A stretch of DNA of 32,029 nucleotides, from positions 1 through 32,029 of the forward strand of contig NZ_JACDCW010000040.1 of the NCBI RefSeq assembly GCF_013817345.1, read 5' to 3'. The DNA is from Methylibium sp. (GTDB taxonomy: Bacteria > Pseudomonadota > Gammaproteobacteria > Burkholderiales > Burkholderiaceae_C). Of the stretch, positions 15,419 to 23,410 are shown piece by piece; positions within the stretch are counted from its first letter, which is position 1; every line of letters begins with the position of its first letter. The translations under genes were made by a program, and so were the position numbers. Under the pieces are notes generated by a model. It was not told the DNA's origin. It was given only the letters and a program-made list of their open reading frames with translations, and searched no databases.

Positions 15419-16468
15419 TTACCGGGTGGCCTCTTCGATCTTCTCGCTCGCTTCGTTGTGCTCGGCGGCGTCGGCCTGCGGCTCTTCCTGTGTGTGCGCC
15501 GCCTGCGGCTCCAGGCTCAGCTCGATGAACACCGGGAAATGGTCGGAGCCGAAAAAGCCCAACCGTTGGAAGGCAACCAGCCGGAAATCGTTGGAGTGGA
15601 AGAAGTGGTCCAGCGGAAAGCGGATCAGCCGGTGCTTGGCGTTGAAGGTGTTGAAAAAGCCCCGGCCGACCCGCGGGTCGAGCAGGCCGCTGATCTGCTT
15701 GAAGAGGTCGTTGGTGTGCGACCAAGCCACATCGTTGAGGTCGCCGAACACGACCACGGGGCTGGGGTTGCGCTTGATTTCCCGGCCGACGATGAGCATT
15801 TCGGCATCGCGCTCCGTCGAACGGTCGTTCTCCGTGGGCGAGGGCGGGCGCGGGTGCATGCAATGCAGTTGCACCGTCTGCCCGGAGCGCAGGCGTACGC
15901 GCGCGTGGATCGACGGCACCCCCTCCTCGACGAGGAAAGCCACGCTCGGCTCCTGCAGCTCGAGCCGTGAATACAGCAGCATGCCGTAGGTGTTGTCCTG
16001 CGGCTGGTGCACTTGGTGCGGATGGCTGAGGGCGAATTCTTTCAACTGGCCTTGCCACCACGTGTCGGTCTCGAGCGCGAGGATCAGGTCCGGGTCGGCC
16101 TCGCGAATGATGTCCTTCAGGCGCTCGGCTTGATGGTTCGACTGCAGCACGTTGGCGGACAGCAGGCTCAGCGTCGATCCGGGCTTCGGCTCGGCGCACT
16201 GCTCGACTTCCTTTCGCGCCAGACGCGTGTAGGGATACATGCGCCTGGCCTGCAGCCCCAGGCTGGCCAGCAAAGCGAGCAGGAACGAAGTCTCGGCGAT
16301 GCCCTGCACGCCTAGCGCCGCACGGGCCGCGGCCACGATCAGCAGCACGAAGCTGATCTGCAGACGCGGGAAATCGAACACCCGAATCCACCAGGCCTCG
16401 AAGCGCAGCAGCGGCAGCAGCGTGGCGGCGACCATCACGCCGCCGACGATGAGCAGGGCCGTTTCCAC
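15419..16468 (-). CDS. Membrane-anchored endonuclease/exonuclease/phosphatase (EEP) family protein
   Basis: About 349 residues with three hydrophobic N-terminal spans followed by an EEP hydrolase domain. The catalytic set is visible: Asn in LLSANVLQSN, Glu in LALETDTWW, His in MHPRPPSP, Asp/Asn in FGDLNDVAW and the Asp-His pair in FGSDHFPVF. Such proteins cleave phosphodiesters, but membrane-bound bacterial members with this layout are of unknown substrate. I place the start at GTG 16468, eight bases after the upstream phosphatidyltransferase stop; an earlier in-frame ATG (16561) would lengthen it into that gene by 85 bp. The tight spacing suggests co-transcription with the phospholipid gene and perhaps a role in lipid or envelope phosphate metabolism. 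The C terminus is Glu/Ala-rich. Confidence 0.85.
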   Translation of the reverse strand: METALLIVGGVMVAATLLPLLRFEAWWIRVFDFPRLQISFVLLIVAAARAALGVQGIAETSFLLALLASLGLQARRMYPYTRLARKEVEQCAEPKPGSTLSLLSANVLQSNHQAERLKDIIREADPDLILALETDTWWQGQLKEFALSHPHQVHQPQDNTYGMLLYSRLELQEPSVAFLVEEGVPSIHARVRLRSGQTVQLHCMHPRPPSPTENDRSTERDAEMLIVGREIKRNPSPVVVFGDLNDVAWSHTNDLFKQISGLLDPRVGRGFFNTFNAKHRLIRFPLDHFFHSNDFRLVAFQRLGFFGSDHFPVFIELSLEPQAAHTQEEPQADAAEHNEASEKIEEATR

Positions 16469-16476
16469 GAGGGGGC

Positions 16477-17118
16477 TCAGAGCTTGGGAATGCGCAGGGT
16501 CTTGCTGATCATCAGGCTGCCCGACAGCACGAACACGAGTGCGAACGGATGCAGCGTCCATGGGCCCAGCAGCATGACGCCACCGTAGATGTCATCGCCC
16601 AGCCGCCCTTGCCAGGCGGCCACGGCGAGCAGCAGGCTCAAGAGCACGGTCGTCGGAATGGGTGTGCCCTCGAAGTAAGACACCTTGCCTTCGTCGCCGG
16701 AGAGGCTCTCTGCGGTGACGTTGTAGCGTGCCAAGCGGCTCACGCCGCAGCAGACGAAGTAGATCAACGCCAGCATGTCCCAGCCGCCGCGCAGGCCGGC
16801 CGCGAAGGCCAGCGTGGCGGGGCCGACGCCGAAGGAAACGATGTCGGCGAGTGAATCGAGTTCGCGACCGAGCGGCGAGTGCTGATGACGCCAGCGCGCG
16901 ATGCGGCCGTCGAACACGTCGAACAGCAGCGCCAGCGGCGCGAGCAGGGCGGCGGTGAAGAAGTGCAGGGGCGACTGGCCGCCGACGAACATCATTGCGA
17001 AGAACACCGAGCCCATGCCGCAGGCCGCGTTTGCCAGGGTGAAGAAGTCCGCCAGATGGAAGCCGCGGATCATCGTGAAATGGCGGCGTTCGGGGTTCGG
17101 TGTCGGGCGCATCGTCAT
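16477..17118 (-). CDS. CDP-alcohol phosphatidyltransferase family protein (PssA-like)
   Basis: A 213-residue inner-membrane enzyme that transfers a phosphatidyl group from CDP-diacylglycerol to an alcohol, possibly serine. The signature D-G-x2-A-R-x8-G-x3-D-x3-D is complete, from DGRIARWRHQ through SPLGRELDSLAD, preceded by LLFDVF. About six to seven hydrophobic spans follow, beginning with GFHLADFFTLANAACG. The start at 17118 has GAGAAAG just upstream; an ATG two codons later also fits. It is followed within 8 bp by the EEP protein gene. The N-terminal sequence differs from the usual betaproteobacterial PssA (which has a LPNLFT motif), so phosphatidylserine synthase is a guess; a different acceptor alcohol is possible. 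Confidence 0.82.
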   Translation of the reverse strand: MTMRPTPNPERRHFTMIRGFHLADFFTLANAACGMGSVFFAMMFVGGQSPLHFFTAALLAPLALLFDVFDGRIARWRHQHSPLGRELDSLADIVSFGVGPATLAFAAGLRGGWDMLALIYFVCCGVSRLARYNVTAESLSGDEGKVSYFEGTPIPTTVLLSLLLAVAAWQGRLGDDIYGGVMLLGPWTLHPFALVFVLSGSLMISKTLRIPKL

Positions 17119-17228
17119 TTCTTTCTCGAATGAAATGGGCAGCTTCGTACCCACCGTATTGTTGGCACAAGCATGCAAGGTAGCCCTGGCAGCCAGCGTC
17201 TCGGCACCGGCGCGCAGCGAAGGAGCCC

Positions 17229-17480
17229 TCAAGTCGGCGCGTGATCGTCGGGCGGCTCGGTCTTCTTGACCCCCCGCATGTTGAGCGCCGCCAGGCAGAC
17301 CTGCAAGGCGATCAACGCGTAGGCGCCGGTGTGCCAGCCCCACACGACCCACAGCACGTTGCTGAGCAGGAAAAGCCAGAAACCGATGCGCCGCTTGAAC
17401 GGCCGCTGAGAGGCGATCAACCAGGCCGCCGCGACGGTGACAAGCATCGCCGGCCACTGCATCAAGTCGAGCACATCCAT
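17229..17480 (-). CDS. Small hypothetical membrane protein, 83 residues
   Basis: I do not recognise a named family. The sequence reads as three short hydrophobic spans (about 7-24, 33-48 and 52-68) with a positive RPFKRR loop between the first two, and a charged tail KKTEPPDDHAPT. The pattern RRIGFWLFLLSNVLWVVWGW resembles small uncharacterised membrane proteins common in proteobacteria, related in layout to one repeat of PnuC or SWEET-like transporters. The ATG at 17480 lacks a strong ribosome site (GGGAG is 15 bases away). It lies 110 bp upstream of the phosphatidyltransferase gene on the same strand and may start that operon. Confidence 0.65.
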   Translation of the reverse strand: MDVLDLMQWPAMLVTVAAAWLIASQRPFKRRIGFWLFLLSNVLWVVWGWHTGAYALIALQVCLAALNMRGVKKTEPPDDHAPT

Positions 17481-17613
17481 CTGTGGTTGTCTGGCTCCCG
17501 AATCGGGTGGAAGGGATGCTTGCGGCGCAGCAACGAGCGGCCGACGGCGAAGCCATGCGCCGCTATCGGCAACGGCCTTGTCCGTGCCTCTTGCTGCCGC
17601 GCTTGCTACGGCT

Positions 17614-17718
17614 CTAGTACCGGCGCTGGCTCGAGCGAACGCCGCGGGCCAGGAAGGAACGGTAAAGCTTTGCGGCAAGCCCTGATGTGATCGCGTAAAC
17701 GAGCAGTCTGCGCAGCAT
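17614..17718 (-). CDS. Possible 34-residue basic micro-protein
   Basis: ATG at 17718 preceded by GGAG at seven bases' distance; the peptide begins MLRRLLVYAITSGLAAK and ends in a basic RSSQRRY tail. It would be a single amphipathic or membrane-inserted helix with Arg-rich ends. Nothing else supports it, and it has no recognised family. It could equally be chance in GC-rich DNA. Confidence 0.35.
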   Translation of the reverse strand: MLRRLLVYAITSGLAAKLYRSFLARGVRSSQRRY

Positions 17719-17918
17719 GGGGCGGCTCCGTTGAAGGTGAGTGGGATGCGCGCTGCAAGCAAACGGCGTTCCTGGCCCTTGCAGTTGCAGACGATGGGCA
17801 GGGTCACCCCCCCGCGATGCGTGCCCTCGAGTGCGGGGCGCGTTGCCATCGCGCCGTCACGCTTGCGCGCTAAGGTGACTTCACGCGCAGCCAAGCCTGC
17901 GCGCCGGAGCTCAACACC

Positions 17919-18041
17919 ATGGCCACGCAATTGCAAACGACTGCGCTGTATCGCCGACTCGGCCGGCGCACCCGGCTGCCCACCGTCTGCCCGACACGCC
18001 CGAGCTACCTGCAGCGGCTCCTGTCGCTGTTCTCGCCCTAG
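17919..18041 (+). CDS. Possible 40-residue basic micro-protein
   Basis: ATG at 17919 with GGAG about nine bases upstream; the frame has strongly GC-biased third positions like neighbouring genes. The peptide begins MATQLQTTALYRRLGRRTR and ends LLSLFSP. It is Arg- and Leu-rich, with no family recognised. A chance frame cannot be excluded. Confidence 0.25.
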   Translation: MATQLQTTALYRRLGRRTRLPTVCPTRPSYLQRLLSLFSP

Positions 18042-18254
18042 GCTTTTTGCCGAGCTGGCCCGTTGCGGTGATGCGCGGGTACGGCGCTTGGAACGCGGGC
18101 GTGTGCGCTTTCGCCCCTGAGCCCTGGCGAACCGGCCGGTTGAGTGTCGCCGCCGAGAGGCTGAGCCGAGGGCACCGAAAGTCTTCAGCCGTCGCCCCGT
18201 CGGCGGGAACATCGGTTGCCGATGCTCCTGTGCACAACCGCCTGGAGACCCGCC

Positions 18255-18839
18255 ATGAACCCGATGCTGCGCAAGATGTCGCCGTCCGCCACCAAGATGA
18301 TCCGCCTGGACCATTCGCACGCGCTCGTGACCTTTCACAAGTACGAAAACAAGACGCCGCCGCAGACCAAACGAGCGATCGTCAACACCGTGAGCGCGGC
18401 GCTCGAAATCCATGCGCAGCTGGAGGAGGAGATCTTCTACCCGGCGATCCGTGAGCTCGATGTCGAGGGCGAGGTGATCAGCAAGAGCGTTCCCGAGCAC
18501 GACGAAATGCGCCGGTTGATCGCCAAGCTGCGCGCCATGGAGCCCACCGATGCCGGCTTCGACGACACCTTCATGGAGCTCATGCGCGACGTGATCCATC
18601 ACGTGGCCGACGAAGAGACGGTGCTGCTGCCTGCGGCGGAGCGCTTGCTGGGCGAAGAGCGGCTCAGTGACCTGGGCGCGCGCATGACCAAGCGCCGGTT
18701 CGAGCTTGCGATGCCACGCGCCGGCGAGATCGCCATCAACACGGCGCGCGCCATGCCGACGAGCACGGTGCTGATGACGGCCGGTGCGGTGGTTGCGGGT
18801 GGCTTTCTGGTCAGGCGGGCGCTCTCCAGCCGGCTCTGA
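18255..18839 (+). CDS. Hemerythrin HHE domain protein with C-terminal membrane anchor
   Basis: A 194-residue protein; ATG 18255 follows GGAG at eight bases. The hemerythrin-like four-helix bundle carries the expected di-iron ligands: His20 (RLDHSHALV), His53 and Glu57 (EIHAQLEEEIFYPAI), His82 (VPEHDEM), and His115 or His116 with Asp119 (VIHHVADEETVLLP). These domains bind O2, NO or serve iron and redox sensing. After the domain, residues about 170-187 are hydrophobic (TVLMTAGAVVAGGFLV) and followed by an RRALSSRL tail, which should anchor the protein in the inner membrane with the domain in the cytoplasm. Given the NO reductase and NnrS genes elsewhere in the window an NO role is possible, but they are over 10 kb away. 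Confidence 0.9.
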   Translation: MNPMLRKMSPSATKMIRLDHSHALVTFHKYENKTPPQTKRAIVNTVSAALEIHAQLEEEIFYPAIRELDVEGEVISKSVPEHDEMRRLIAKLRAMEPTDAGFDDTFMELMRDVIHHVADEETVLLPAAERLLGEERLSDLGARMTKRRFELAMPRAGEIAINTARAMPTSTVLMTAGAVVAGGFLVRRALSSRL

Positions 18840-18951
18840 GCGCGCTCGGCCGGTTCGCAGGCAGGCGCCGTGTGCAACACGGCCCTGTTCCCTCGTTCGC
18901 TGCGGTTTGCAGTACTCCGTACGGAATTCAGGGCATCAGGATGCTTGCGCC

Positions 18952-19575
18952 ATGAAATCGACATCAAAGGGGGCTTTGCCCCAGCACATCGGCTTCATTC
19001 CCGATGGCAACCGGCGTTGGGCGCAGTCGCGTGGGCTGAAGAAGGAAGAGGGCTATGCCCGCGGCATCGAGCCCGGCCTTGCATTGTTCGAAACCTGCAA
19101 GGCGCTCGGCGTTCCCGAGGTGTCGGTTTACGGCTTCACGGCGGACAACACGCGGCGTGCGACTGGGCAAATCGAAAATTTTCGCGCCGCCTGTGTGGCT
19201 TTTGCGGAAGAAGTCGACCGGCGGGGCGCTGACCTGCTGGTGCTCGGCGATGACACGTCGAGCCAGTTCCCGCAGGCGTTGATGCGGTTCCGCGAACGCC
19301 GGGGCAGCGGCATCAAGGTCAACTTCCTGGTGAACTACGGCTGGCAATGGGATCTCGATGGCCTGAAGAATGGCGGCCTGCGTTCGCGCGAGGTGTCGCG
19401 AATCGACCTCATCGTGCGCTGGGGCGGCGGTCGGCGGCTCAGCGGATTTCTTCCCGTGCAATCGGTGTATGCCGATTTCTTCGTGGTCGACGACTTCTGG
19501 CCCGATTTCGAGGCCAGCCATCTGGACAGCGCGTTGAGCTGGTTCGGCAAGCAGGACCGCACCCTCGGCGGTTGA
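18952..19575 (+). CDS. Divergent cis-prenyltransferase (undecaprenyl diphosphate synthase family), short paralogue
   Basis: A 207-residue member of the UppS family, which condenses isopentenyl diphosphate onto an allylic diphosphate in cis. HIGFIPDGNRRWA holds the catalytic Asp18 (E. coli Asp26). Further on, Arg156, Arg162 and Ser164 match E. coli Arg194, Arg200 and Ser202 that bind IPP. Departures: the RTGGE motif is RWGGG (Glu198 position is Gly160), the Mg-binding Glu213 position is Asp175 (SVYADFF), Trp75 is Thr67 (FTADNTRR), and it is about 45 residues shorter than UppS. It is probably not the housekeeping UppS, which normally sits beside frr and cdsA; it may make a shorter or different product, or be catalytically weak. 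An AGG 11 bases before ATG is the only ribosome site. Confidence 0.82.
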   Translation: MKSTSKGALPQHIGFIPDGNRRWAQSRGLKKEEGYARGIEPGLALFETCKALGVPEVSVYGFTADNTRRATGQIENFRAACVAFAEEVDRRGADLLVLGDDTSSQFPQALMRFRERRGSGIKVNFLVNYGWQWDLDGLKNGGLRSREVSRIDLIVRWGGGRRLSGFLPVQSVYADFFVVDDFWPDFEASHLDSALSWFGKQDRTLGG

Positions 19576-19609
19576 GCGTCGCCTCGGTCGCCGAGCCCGG
19601 GCCAACGCT
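19575..19609. terminator. Nested inverted repeats between convergent genes, possible terminator
   Basis: CTCGG (19583-19587) pairs with CCGAG (19591-19595) around TCG, and AGCGT (19575-19579) pairs with ACGCT (19605-19609) outside it. The structure lies between the converging ends of the prenyltransferase gene and the aminotransferase gene. There is no T tract, so termination is only suggested by position. Confidence 0.3.
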
Positions 19610-19628
19610 CTTGCCGGAACGGAGCGAT

Positions 19629-20837
19629 CTACAGGCGCTCAGACAGCCGCTTCAGCGCACCGTCGAGCGTCTGTTCTCGCTTGGCAAAGCAAAAGCGCAC
19701 GACGCGCTGCTCGAAGCCGCCGTCGTAGAACGCCGACAAGGGAATGGCCGCCACGCCGACTTCGGTGGTCAGCCAGCGGCAGAAGTCTGCCTCGCTGCAG
19801 TCGCGGTGAGCCTGCAGCGCCGAGTAGTCCACGCACTGGAAGTAGCTGCCCTCGCTCGGCAACAGACGCAGGGCAGTGCCCGCCAGGCCGGCGCGGAAGC
19901 GGTCGCGCTTGGCGGCGTAGAACGCGGGCAAGCCGAGATACGGCGCCGGGTCGGCCAGGTAGGCCGCCAGCGCATGCTGCATGGGCGCATTGACCGTGAA
20001 GACGTTGAACTGGTGGACCTTGCGGAACTCGGTCATCAGGGCCTTCGGCGCGGCCGCGTAACCGACCTTCCAGCCCGTGACGTGAAACGTCTTGCCGAAG
20101 CTTGACACGACGACGCTGCGCGCAGCCAGTTCCGGGTGGCGCGACACGCTTTGGTGCACGGCGCCGTCGAACACCATGTGTTCGTAGACCTCGTCGGCGA
20201 GCACGAGCACGTCGGTCGGCCGCAACAGCTCGGCCAGGCGCTGCATGTCGGCGGCGCTCCACACGGTCGCGCTCGGGTTGTGCGGCGTGTTGACCACGAT
20301 GGCGCGGGTGCGAGGCGACAGGGCCGCGGCGATCCGGTCGAAGTCGGGCCGGAACTCGCCGGCTGCGGCACCGAGCGCGAGACGCACCACCGTGCCGCCG
20401 GCCAGCTCGATGGCCGGCTGGTAGCTGTCGTAGCAAGGTTCGAGCACGATGACTTCATCGCCGGGGTGCACCAGGGCCAGGATCGCGGTCAGGATCGCCT
20501 GCGTCGCACCGGCCGTGATGGTGATTTCGCTGCCGGCGTCGTAGCGGTGGCCGTAGAGCGCTTCGATCTTGGCCGCGACCGCCTCGCGCAATGCGGCGAC
20601 TCCCTGCATCGGCGGGTACTGGTTGTGGCCCTCGCGCATGGCGGTCGCAACGGCGTCGACCAGCTTCGGGTCGCAGTCGAAATCCGGGAAGCCCTGCCCT
20701 AGATTGACCGCGCCGTGCGCTTGGGCCAGTGCCGACATGACGCTGAAGATGGTGTCGCCCGTGCGCGGCAGGCGGCTGGTGACGGACAGCACGCGGGGCA
20801 AGGCGGGGGAAGGCTCGGCGGGGCTCATCGTCGGCAT
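19629..20837 (-). CDS. PLP-dependent class I/II aminotransferase (methionine aminotransferase, YbdL-like)
   Basis: A 402-residue cytoplasmic aminotransferase. The start codon overlaps the cysB stop as TGATG, so it is translationally coupled to it. Family motifs: NLGQGFPDFDCD, NQYPPMQGVAALREAVA, ITITAGATQAI, VVNTPHNPSATVW (Asn187 near the PLP ring), ADEVYEH (Asp215) and SSFGKTFHVTGWKVGY, where Lys249 forms the Schiff base, and Arg in RVVRFCFAKR for the substrate carboxylate. The sequence is closest to the YbdL/kynurenine-aminotransferase branch that prefers methionine and aromatic residues with 2-oxo acids. Being next to CysB and CbiX suggests sulfur amino acid turnover, for example methionine salvage. 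Confidence 0.92.
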   Translation of the reverse strand: MPTMSPAEPSPALPRVLSVTSRLPRTGDTIFSVMSALAQAHGAVNLGQGFPDFDCDPKLVDAVATAMREGHNQYPPMQGVAALREAVAAKIEALYGHRYDAGSEITITAGATQAILTAILALVHPGDEVIVLEPCYDSYQPAIELAGGTVVRLALGAAAGEFRPDFDRIAAALSPRTRAIVVNTPHNPSATVWSAADMQRLAELLRPTDVLVLADEVYEHMVFDGAVHQSVSRHPELAARSVVVSSFGKTFHVTGWKVGYAAAPKALMTEFRKVHQFNVFTVNAPMQHALAAYLADPAPYLGLPAFYAAKRDRFRAGLAGTALRLLPSEGSYFQCVDYSALQAHRDCSEADFCRWLTTEVGVAAIPLSAFYDGGFEQRVVRFCFAKREQTLDGALKRLSERL

Positions 20838-21790
20838 CACAGTTCGTAGTTTTCGGCGTTGCCCGTCATGGCGCGGATGATCAGTGCCCGCGTCAGCCGG
20901 TCGGAGAGCAGCTCGGCAAAACCGTACACGAAATTGCGCAGGTAGGCGCCGCGCTTGAACGCGAGGCGCGCGACGTTGTTGCCAAACAAGGCGCCGGCGG
21001 GTCGCGTGACGAGGTCGCCGCCGGCCGCGCAGGCCGGGTCGTCGCGCACCGCCATCTCGGCCACGATGCCCACACCCAGGCCGAGCCGCACGTAGGTCTT
21101 GATGACGTCGGAATCGATCGCCTCGAGCACCACTGTGGGCTTCAGGCCCCTGATGGCGAAGGCTTGGTCGATGCGGGTGCGCCCCGTGAAAGACGGGTGG
21201 TAGGAGATCAGCGGCTCGGCGGCCAGCTGCTCGAGCGTAATGCGCTCTTGCGCGGCCAGCGCATGGCCGGCGGGCAGCACGATCACGTGCTGCCAGTCGT
21301 AGCAGGGCAGGGTGACCAGGGCGTCGAAGGTGGCGAGCGACTCCGTCGCCAGGCCGACTTCGGCGGTCTCGTCTAGCAGCATCTGCGCCACCTGCTCAGG
21401 CGTGCCTTGGTGCAGGCTGATCGCGACCTTGGGATGGCGCTTGCGCAGCGCGGCCACCGGCCCGGGCAGCACGTAGCGAGCCTGCGTGTGCGTGGTGGCG
21501 ATGGACAGCGTGCCGGCGTCTTGCTGGCTGAACTCTTCGCCGATGCGCTTGAGGTTGTTCACCTCGCGCAGGATGATCTCGATGGCCTTGAGCACCTCCT
21601 GGCCCGGCTCGGTGATGCGCTTGAGGCGCTTGCCGTGGCGCGCGAAGATGTCGATGCCCAGTTCGCCTTCGAGCTCCAGGATTGCCTTGGAGATGCCGGG
21701 CTGCGAGGTGTGCAGCGCCTTGGCGGTTTCGGTGAGGTTCAGGTTGCGGCGGGCGGCCTCCTGGACGAATCGGAACTGGTGCAGGTTCAT
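20837..21790 (-). CDS. cysB: LysR-type regulator CysB/Cbl of sulfur assimilation
   Basis: A 317-residue LysR-type regulator, the usual CysB length. The N-terminal winged helix-turn-helix reads MNLHQFRFVQEAARRNLNLTETAKALHTSQPG in two parts typical of CysB, followed by ILELEGELGIDIFARHGKRLK. The inducer domain contains TTHTQARYVLP (the anion-binding TTHTQ loop of CysB), SYHPSFTGRTRID and VLEAIDSDVIKTYVRLGLGVGI. CysB with N-acetylserine activates cysteine biosynthesis genes and represses itself. ATG 21790 is used; the frame continues upstream without homology. It is encoded directly upstream of, and overlapping, the aminotransferase gene and downstream of the CbiX/SirB gene (61-bp gap), giving a sulfur-related unit. 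Confidence 0.94.
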   Translation of the reverse strand: MNLHQFRFVQEAARRNLNLTETAKALHTSQPGISKAILELEGELGIDIFARHGKRLKRITEPGQEVLKAIEIILREVNNLKRIGEEFSQQDAGTLSIATTHTQARYVLPGPVAALRKRHPKVAISLHQGTPEQVAQMLLDETAEVGLATESLATFDALVTLPCYDWQHVIVLPAGHALAAQERITLEQLAAEPLISYHPSFTGRTRIDQAFAIRGLKPTVVLEAIDSDVIKTYVRLGLGVGIVAEMAVRDDPACAAGGDLVTRPAGALFGNNVARLAFKRGAYLRNFVYGFAELLSDRLTRALIIRAMTGNAENYEL

Positions 21791-21851
21791 CGATGGGATG
21801 CGGTTTGGCGCGCCGCAGCAGGGGCGCGAATGGTTCTTCTGGTGCCGCGCT

Positions 21852-22220
21852 TCATGAGCGGGCGTGCCGCCACGCGACTTCGGCCATCGCGGCCACGACC
21901 GTAGCGTCTTCGCCGACGGCTGGCGCGAGTTGCCATTCGATGTGCGGATGTGCGGCGCGCAGCGCATCGAGCAGCAGCGGCAAATCCTTGCGCACATGAC
22001 CGCCGGCGCCGAGGAACAGCGGCACCACGCTCACCTTGCCGCAGCCCCGCGCCGCCAGCGTGTCGCCGGCGCCGCGCAGGTCGGGTGTCATGAATTCGAG
22101 GAAGCCCAGCGCCACCGGCATTTCCGGCTCGCGCGCTCGCAGCGCCTGTGCGACGGCCTCGAAAGGCCGCGCCCACAGCGGGTCGCGCGCACCGTGCGCG
22201 AACAGCAGCACGCCATTCAT
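21852..22220 (-). CDS. cbiX: Short CbiX/SirB-type sirohydrochlorin chelatase
   Basis: A 122-residue single-domain chelatase. Metal-binding histidines are visible in LLFAHGARDPLW (His9) and in VPLFLGAGGHVRKDLP (about His76). The size matches CbiXS, which works as a homodimer and inserts Co or Fe into sirohydrochlorin. Beside CysB, ferrochelation for siroheme (cofactor of sulfite and nitrite reductases) is the likely use, though cobalt insertion for vitamin B12 cannot be excluded. ATG 22220 follows GAGGG at about six bases. An in-frame ATG does not occur nearby upstream. Confidence 0.9.
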   Translation of the reverse strand: MNGVLLFAHGARDPLWARPFEAVAQALRAREPEMPVALGFLEFMTPDLRGAGDTLAARGCGKVSVVPLFLGAGGHVRKDLPLLLDALRAAHPHIEWQLAPAVGEDATVVAAMAEVAWRHARS

Positions 22221-22284
22221 TGGGGACCCTCGTCGGACGAGTACATCCGCCGATCCCGCAGGAATCGTTTCGACGCCGTGTGCT

Positions 22285-23403
22285 TCATCGGTACCTCACC
22301 AGCCAGCTGAACGCCGCCAGCGACAGCATCAGGTAAATCACGCTCGGCGCGGCCGCCGCCACCCAGGGCGTCCAGTCGCGTAGCAGGCCGAGATGGGTCG
22401 ACACATTGCTGAGCAGCACGAAGCTGATGCCCAGCAAGATGCCGCCGAACACCTTGACGCTCACGCCGCCGCTGCGCGCATGCAGGTAGGCGAAGGGCAG
22501 CGCCAGGCCGACCATCACCAGGCAGGCCAGCGGGTAGAGCGCCTTCTTCCAGAACTGGATCTCCTGGCGCTGCGCCGCCTGTTCGTTATCGGACAAATGG
22601 CTCATGTAGCGGTAGAGGTCGACGGTGGACATGCTGCGCAGCGGCGACACCGAGGCGCCGACGACGGCCGGCGAGAGCTGCGTAGTCCAGCGCAATTCGC
22701 TGAGCTGTTCGTCCGCCGGCAATTGCCCGCTCTGGCCGGGCTGCCAGCGCGTGACGCGCACGTTGCTGAGCAACCAGGCGCCGTCTTCGACCTGCCCGCG
22801 CTCGGCCGCAATGCGCGCCAGCATCTCGCCGTCGGCGCTGAACTCGTAGATGCGCACGTCCTCGAGCCGGCCAGCCGCGCCCACATGGCCGACGTTGATC
22901 GAATCGATGCGCTCGCCGGGCGGCTCTTCGCCGGGCGCGGCCATGCGTCGATCCTTCAGCCAGGCGCTGTTCGCGCCGCGCGCCGCGTCGCCGCGCAGGC
23001 CGCCGCGCAACGAGTCGGCCTTGGCGTCGAAATAGGGCCCGGCATAGTCGCCCACCACGAAGGTGACCAGACCGAACGCCAGGCCGAGCATGGCCAGCAG
23101 CCTCAGCGCGCGGCCGGGCCCCAGGCCGCCGGTGCGCAAGATGGTGAATTCGGAGGACTGTGCCAGCCGTGCCATCGCGAAGATGCTGCCGATCAGCACT
23201 GCGATCGGAAACAGCTCGTAGAAGTGCCCGGGCAACTGAAGCAGGCAGTACAGCGCCGCATGCTGAACCTCGTAAAGCCCGCGGCCCACGTTGTCGAGCT
23301 CCTCGACGAAGTCGATGAAGAAGAAGAGCGACAGGAAGGCGAGCGCGACGAAAGCGACGGCACGCAGCACGTCGGCATAGAGAAGCCGGCGAACGGTGCG
23401 CAT
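22285..23403 (-). CDS. lptG: LPS export permease LptG
   Basis: A 372-residue inner-membrane permease of the LptB2FG exporter that lifts lipopolysaccharide from the inner membrane onto the LptC-A-D bridge. It shows the YjgP/YjgQ pattern: three N-terminal spans (about 14-35, 60-80, 100-120), a periplasmic beta-jellyroll (about 125-275) and three C-terminal spans (about 290-360). Motifs include SSEFTILRTGGLGPGRALR, the coupling-helix region, and a late RSGGVSVKVFGGILLG. Start ATG 23403 comes seven bases after the lptF stop. Order lptF-lptG is conserved in proteobacteria. Confidence 0.94.
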   Translation of the reverse strand: MRTVRRLLYADVLRAVAFVALAFLSLFFFIDFVEELDNVGRGLYEVQHAALYCLLQLPGHFYELFPIAVLIGSIFAMARLAQSSEFTILRTGGLGPGRALRLLAMLGLAFGLVTFVVGDYAGPYFDAKADSLRGGLRGDAARGANSAWLKDRRMAAPGEEPPGERIDSINVGHVGAAGRLEDVRIYEFSADGEMLARIAAERGQVEDGAWLLSNVRVTRWQPGQSGQLPADEQLSELRWTTQLSPAVVGASVSPLRSMSTVDLYRYMSHLSDNEQAAQRQEIQFWKKALYPLACLVMVGLALPFAYLHARSGGVSVKVFGGILLGISFVLLSNVSTHLGLLRDWTPWVAAAAPSVIYLMLSLAAFSWLVRYR

Positions 23404-23410
23404 GGGGGTC

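Larger units (their letters stand above)
17481..18254. other. Stretch with no well supported gene, two candidate micro-ORFs
   Basis: This 774-bp interval lies between the minus-strand small membrane protein and the plus-strand hemerythrin gene. Long frames in it show no family resemblance. Two short frames with plausible ribosome sites are listed separately (17614-17718 minus and 17919-18041 plus). Promoters for both flanking genes must lie here, but no clear -35/-10 pair was recognised. Confidence 0.4.
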
